Assembly: GCA_963170055.1 (NCBI GenBank)
Contig: CAUJGJ010000281.1
Coordinates: 20,001 to 50,000, forward strand
From: Halisarca cf. caerulea
Lineage: Eukaryota; Porifera; Demospongiae; Chondrillida; Halisarcidae
DNA: 30,000 nt
Direction of reading: 5' to 3'
Numbering within the stretch: the stretch's first letter is position 1; each line of letters opens with the position of its first letter. The position numbers were made by a program, and so were the translations under genes. Below are positions 22,819-30,000 of the stretch, piece after piece. Below the pieces are notes generated by a model. The model made no database searches. It saw only the letters and a program-made list of their open reading frames with translations, and was not told where the DNA came from.

Positions 22819-25489
22819 AACACTGTTCTGCACTACATACATGTACCTCCATTGCTGCTGTTGCACAGGAAGGCATGACCACCCTCATACAGGACTTCAC
22901 TGGTGCTGGATAAAGACAGCATCTTATACCCGTGTCTCCAATATCTGCCAAGAGTCCACTAAACCAAGGCCTTGGAGATGCCCAGGGCTTTGGCAGAATA
23001 AATCACCACTAAATTTAATTGGGCTCAGTGCTACTCAGCATAGACTGTACCATTCCAGCAAGATGATGTACTAGCTGTAGCTCCAAAAGTTAAGATCAAT
23101 CAAGTTAAGATTTACTGCGACTTGCTTGAATTTAGCAAAAATATGTATAATATGTTGTTATAAAGTTGCTTCAACATTGTTTGTTATCAACGATGGCCAC
23201 TCGACAACTAGATCGTTCCTGATGTAAACATATTGTTAACAGGTTATTTTATAGATATACCCCATGCACACTATTTATATATGAACTTGCCATTATATGT
23301 CTGGACATTTCACTGTTTTCATAACATGCATATGGCTTCTTGGAGAAATTGTAAACAAATCTTGTTATGATGGCAGTTTGAGCTAATTTTATTGGATATA
23401 CAGTCCTCCAGAATTTGAACTCAGAATGGCCTTAATCTCTGGGGAATCAAACATGTTGATGCATAAAGTGACCCATACATTATATTTCAGCTGCAAAGTT
23501 GCAATGGCTTATTGGGATAAGTCACCAAATTTGGGAAGTCTATATAGCTGATAGGGTCCCTAAATTTGGAAAAAAAATACCTTATTAACCATTCAAAACA
23601 GCTGTATTTCAGGGAACTTGAAATAAATAAGGGTTTAAAACAGTAATGCTGCCCTTTGTTTTGAATTACTTGCTAATATGTTCTAATGGTTTATCTCTGC
23701 AATAATGGTATCAGGTTTACGAAGGTGTTTTATCCTTCAGCTTTGTAATTTTTGCCTTAGTTACAATTTTGAAGAAAATTTGCTGTATTTTGGCCGTCTC
23801 GGCCACGTTTTTTATCCTGAAGGATGAAACCATGGCTAAAATCCTGCACCATGCAGCCCCTAAAAATAATATGTTTGACAGTTACAGACTAGTAACTACT
23901 GACAAATACCAATTATGCACTTTTATGTGGTGAGCATGTGATTTGGGGTGATCTGTGGTCTGTGCTACAATTACAATTTAAAATATCCCCGCAATCTATA
24001 ATCCCAGCCCTTACACACCCTAACTGTTATGTAACGTCACAAATGTAATGCAACATTAACATCATGCAATGAAGTACTGCGCATGCTGGAGTAATAGCCA
24101 TTCTGAAAACAACGGAAATTTAACGCAGATTCTCTAAAGGCAAGTTCTTAGATCATGGATACTCGAGCTGATTGATTGGCCAGGTGACCTGGTTACTGGC
24201 GTCTTGTGTAGGCAGGCATTCCACGCATTCTCAGCAAAATAGAGTCAAAACTTGAGTACTCCTTAATTCCTTCTGTCTTCAAAGATGGCATAATAGATCT
24301 GAAGGTTTATTCTTGTGTTGGGAGATTAGCTAGTACCTTATAATAAAATGTGCTTGCATAGGCCTGCTCTCAAAGCTACATGGTTGCCTTTATATGGAAA
24401 CACAGCCCCATCACTTATGCAGTGCATGATGATGCATGGCCATGCATGAAATGCAGGATGAAAATGGTCATGACGAAACAACTGGGCATGGAAGAGCTCT
24501 CTCTTGCATATAATATACATCTGACACTGTGTGATACAACTCTTGTCATGATTATTAAAATATTGGAATACAGTATTGGCTTTAGTGTATAATGATTTAG
24601 TAATTAGTAATAGTTTTAAAGGGACATGGCCACCAAAAATCAAATACCCAGCCCGTTCATAATTTGGATAAGAAAGTTTCGCTACATGGGTATATATCCC
24701 AAAAGAAAGCTTTGTCAACTATTGTCCAAAGCTTGTTTCTTGTAACGGCAAGGATTGGCTTCTTTTTTGGTTTGATTTCGAGTACCTTGATTCCTTCTAC
24801 CGTGGATAGTTTTAAAGAACGATAAGCTAGCAATGCCTAAAATCATGCAGATTTTAAAAATGATAACATCACTGTATAATAGTGCCGCTACCACGTACAG
24901 TAAAATCACCTAGATCTAAAACACAATATATTGATATAACGTAGTATGCAGATACATATAATGCAAACTGTGCAATACCTTTCCAAATAATGATTACAAT
25001 AAATAATTAATTCATTGTAGGAAGTGATTAATTCAATCAAGTGGAGGTGACTATTCCAATGATAGCATATCACAATGAGGGTTACATTAGACTAGTGAGC
25101 TACACATGTACATGAATAGTCCACAAGTATGGTCCACAAGTTTGCAGAACTATGTGGAACTATGTATATATTTCACTTTCAACACAGGTGACTGCAACCT
25201 CTAAAGGCATACAAATGTGATTGTTTAGTCTGTATGTTTTCAATTGTTGCAGTTACTGTAATGGCATTATGCGTTATCTATGGTGTTACAGAGTACAATT
25301 TTCAGTGCAATCAGCACAAATGCCTGCTACAATGCATATGCATTTACATGCAAGTACAAGGAGTCCATACAAGTAAGACGTAACACAAATGGATGCTGCA
25401 CATACATAATATACACACGATTTTTGGCCACACATACACACATACCCTCCAGTGCATATACAATTACAACACAAGTAAGCACCTTGAAA
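22819..25489. other. Intergenic stretch, no convincing gene
   Basis: The interval 22860-23070 has fairly even base composition and open frames on both strands, but no frame continues with splice sites or recognisable motifs. The rest is AT-rich. No RNA gene was recognised. Confidence 0.4.
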
Positions 25490-25660
25490 TACAGTCAGAC
25501 CTCACTTATCTGCACGCACACACCCGTTTTGCATGAATATACAAGGGAGCTAAAGTACAGTGTAGAGTAGGATTATTGCAAATTTGTTACAACAAAAACT
25601 ACTGTAGAAGGCAAGCGAACTGAATATCTGAGGTGTGGATAAGTCACTGACAGGTCTTAC
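25490..25660. mobile_element. Possible small pogo-like MITE
   Basis: The left side reads CAGTCAGACCTCACTTATCT. The right side, read in reverse complement, is CAGTGACTTATCCACACCTC. Both resemble pogo/Tigger-type ends (CAGT, then a TTATCC-like block), but the two ends align only with a gap and no target duplication is clear. Confidence 0.3.
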
Positions 25661-26398
25661 TGCCTACAGGTCCTATACCAAAGTCACAAGTCTGCAGGAA
25701 GTCCTTGACGTGTGTATGGTGTGTATTCCATTTGCACGTACTACCAAACCATACACTATAATAACAGTTAGGTACAGATACAATATAATATAGTCCAGTA
25801 GTTTGGTACAGACAGAGTATGCTAGCATTCGCAATGCAGTACATGTACTAGTTACTACACACCCGAGGGCAAGTGCAGCAAATACGATACTCCCGAGAGA
25901 TAGGGGTGTAGAAACTAGCTTATCGCAAAATAAACGTCCTGAGAAGTTCGCAGGATGATTCTAAGGTATATACTCGGGACGAGCTGTTCGAAGATTTATT
26001 CGCTTCGAATTGTCTTCAAAGTCGACATAATCAGTGTCGAAATAGCCAAAATTCCTTAGGAAGGTGCAGCCAGGTTATTACTATAATGTTTTCTGGTATG
26101 AGTTTATCAGAGCCCCGACGAGTAGGTCACACTGGCCACCATTGATTCTTTTATTGGCGTGCGCAACATTTGCCGCTTTCGAAAGCCCTTGTTTAAGATT
26201 TGACTAGCATTTGAAGGCTTTTCGCATATTTTGGCTAGAACATGATCAGTAGCATTCTGCCAAGTCACTCGTATTCCAGCGCAAGTATTCACAGCTGTGA
26301 AGCCAAAAAGTGTCAAATTCATTCGTTTATGGCTATGGTGGCCCACTAAGACACTCGCGAAGCGCTACGCGTCGAGCGCTTCGGCCAACTCAAGCCGT
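25661..26398. other. Stretch before the inverted array, no convincing gene
   Basis: A 79-codon minus-strand frame at 26346-26107 begins inside repeat-like sequence (GGTGGCCCA). It has no recognised motif, so I do not call it a gene. The sequence is somewhat richer in CpG than the surroundings. Confidence 0.4.
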
Positions 26399-26829
26399 AT
26401 GGTGGCCCAAAAGGGCACTTTCCGAATCGAGCGTTTCGAGCGCTTCGGTCGCCGTAAAGAGCGCTTCGGCCGATTCGGTACGCGCATCGGGCGCTTCGCC
26501 CGAAGCGGAGATACGTCGGTTTGATCGCATTGGCCACTGACTAGTTTTTGATGTGTACCCACTTATTAACTGGTTTCAGTTAGTTTATGAATGCGCAGGC
26601 TTCCTTGCTGTGAAGTCTAAATTTCACGTGGCTGGATTGTATCGCTGTAAGACGTATGTAATGTTACAAGGGGCTTAGTTTGTCTCTATAACACCATCAA
26701 GTGCATTTTTTACAATCCTTATAGATCAAATGTGGTCTTCATCCTAATCTAGCTCTATTAATTGCAACATAGTAACATACACTAGGAAGCATGTACACAA
26801 ACACACACCCATGCACGCATTCATGCACA

Positions 26830-26874
<45 letters not shown>

Positions 26875-27157
26875 CAATTCATCACACACACACACAATCC
26901 TTGCATTATAATTGTTGTCAATGATAAACATTTCTCCATTAAATAAGGCAGCTTAATTAGTGACACCCTCTCAGCCGTAGTGCTAGACCTAGAATATATT
27001 CACATTGTCAAGTGCACTGTGCCATCTAAGACACTATAAAACATAGAGCAGTCCCAAGCAGCTCTATACATGCAAATGCATACAGGGAACACAAAAAATG
27101 AAACAGAAAATTATTTTTTTTAAATTTCTGTTCATACTATTCTGGCCTAGTTTGCAT
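26399..27157 (+). repeat. Inverted array, unit A (+, most diverged)
   Basis: The unit begins TATGGTGGCCCAAAAGGG, passes through a GC-rich block of GCGCTTCGG / CGATTCGG motifs, then GGCTGGATTGTATCGCTGTA, a (CA)n run (26832-26873) and TGACACCCTCTC, and ends TATTCTGGCCTAGTTTGCA. Units B and C carry the same blocks in the same order. A differs from them by many substitutions and lacks much of the (CA)n. Confidence 0.85.
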
Positions 27158-28590
<1,433 letters not shown>

Positions 28591-28591
28591 T

Positions 28592-29580
<989 letters not shown>

Positions 29581-29793
29581 TAATGTCGGTCTGTAAGCAA
29601 GCTTTACTGTAAATAGTCTCGCAATCATGATCCAAATGATATGTTTCGCACACAGATCTGATGACAGATGTTGTGATTACAGCAAGTTTTGCAGAATATG
29701 TTGGCTACTTTCTTTATTCATTCTCCCAATTAAATCTTGGTTACACAGTGGCTCATCAGTTGTCGTAAATGGTTTCCTGTATGCTACTACATG

Positions 29794-29837
<44 letters not shown>

Positions 29838-29931
29838 AGTATAATAATCTGTACCATCACATCCTCCCCTCTAGTAAGGTGCAGTTACTATTACAGTCTG
29901 ACTGAATAAAGAATTGAAGTGATATCAACAA

Positions 29932-30000
29932 TGCAAACTAGGCCAGAATAGTATGAACAGAAATTTAAAAAAAATAATTTTCTGTTTCATTTTTTGTGTT
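29932..30000 (-). repeat. Inverted array, start of unit D (-), cut by the window end
   Basis: These last 69 bases are the reverse complement of the end of unit A (27088-27157), not of B: they carry the A-specific version (AATTTAAAAAAAATAATTTT, TTTTTTGTGTT). So the large palindrome pairs [A S B] with [C S' D] and continues beyond the window. Confidence 0.8.

Noticed and set aside
22718..23074. 118-codon plus-strand frame and the overlapping minus-strand frames
   Set aside because: The start lies in the 22.6-kb repeat. No domain or splice-supported continuation could be seen, although composition at 22860-23000 is coding-like.
24338..24718. 126-codon minus-strand frame
   Set aside because: Composition resembles random AT-rich sequence; no motif, no splice sites, and an overlapping frame exists on the other strand.
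26107..26346. 79-codon minus-strand frame as a small gene
   Set aside because: It starts within sequence related to the array unit (GGTGGCCCA) and shows no motif, signal peptide or splice continuation.

Overview
This looks like repeat-rich nuclear DNA of an animal: AT-rich, with GT-AG introns, no operons or ribosome binding sites, long (TA)n and (CA)n microsatellites, decayed LINE-like reverse transcriptases, a pogo-like DNA transposon remnant and many inverted-repeat elements. One real gene is visible. It is a secreted protein on the minus strand built from Calx-beta-like modules. A demosponge would fit, because sponge aggregation factors are secreted Calx-beta proteins, but that is inference and the taxon is not proven by the sequence.

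Gene layout (minus strand, right to left): exon 1 at 22136-22055 encodes a signal peptide, exon 2 is 20016-19867, exon 3 is 10680-10432, exon 4 is 10369-10142 and exon 5 is 9976-9758. All five donor sites are phase 1, so the frame runs through about 309 codons. Exons 2+3 and 4+5 each make one Calx-beta-like module, split by an intron at the same structural point. Exon 5 ends in a good donor site and I found no later exon, so the 3' part probably lies left of the window and 1-9757 would then be intron.

Region by region: 1-9757 is non-coding and holds three MITE-like inverted repeats (1653-2530, 3101-3706, 4683-4975), five copies of a short ACATAAC..ACCTGC motif and a dispersed repeat (about 7.2 and 7.7-8.5 kb) that recurs at 20.26-21.02 kb. 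The 9.2-kb intron 2 (10681-19866) holds palindromes embedded in (TA)n (11.79-12.32 kb), two decayed reverse-transcriptase copies pointing at each other (12595-14170 plus, 17220-15640 minus), a hairpin repeat (15.39-15.64 kb), a 526-bp pogo-like deletion derivative (17535-18060), a 136-bp palindrome (18086-18221) and a LINE 3' coding fragment (19046-19350).

Right of the gene, 22.26-26.40 kb shows no convincing gene. From 26.4 kb to the window end is a nested inverted-repeat array: a unit of about 0.8-1 kb occurs in orientations +, -, + and then the start of a fourth -, giving a palindrome with arms of at least 1.4 kb centred near 28583. No tRNA, rRNA or CRISPR array was recognised. The most unusual signals are the palindrome family with GTTATA..CCC ends inside (TA)n tracts, and the large nested palindrome at the right edge.
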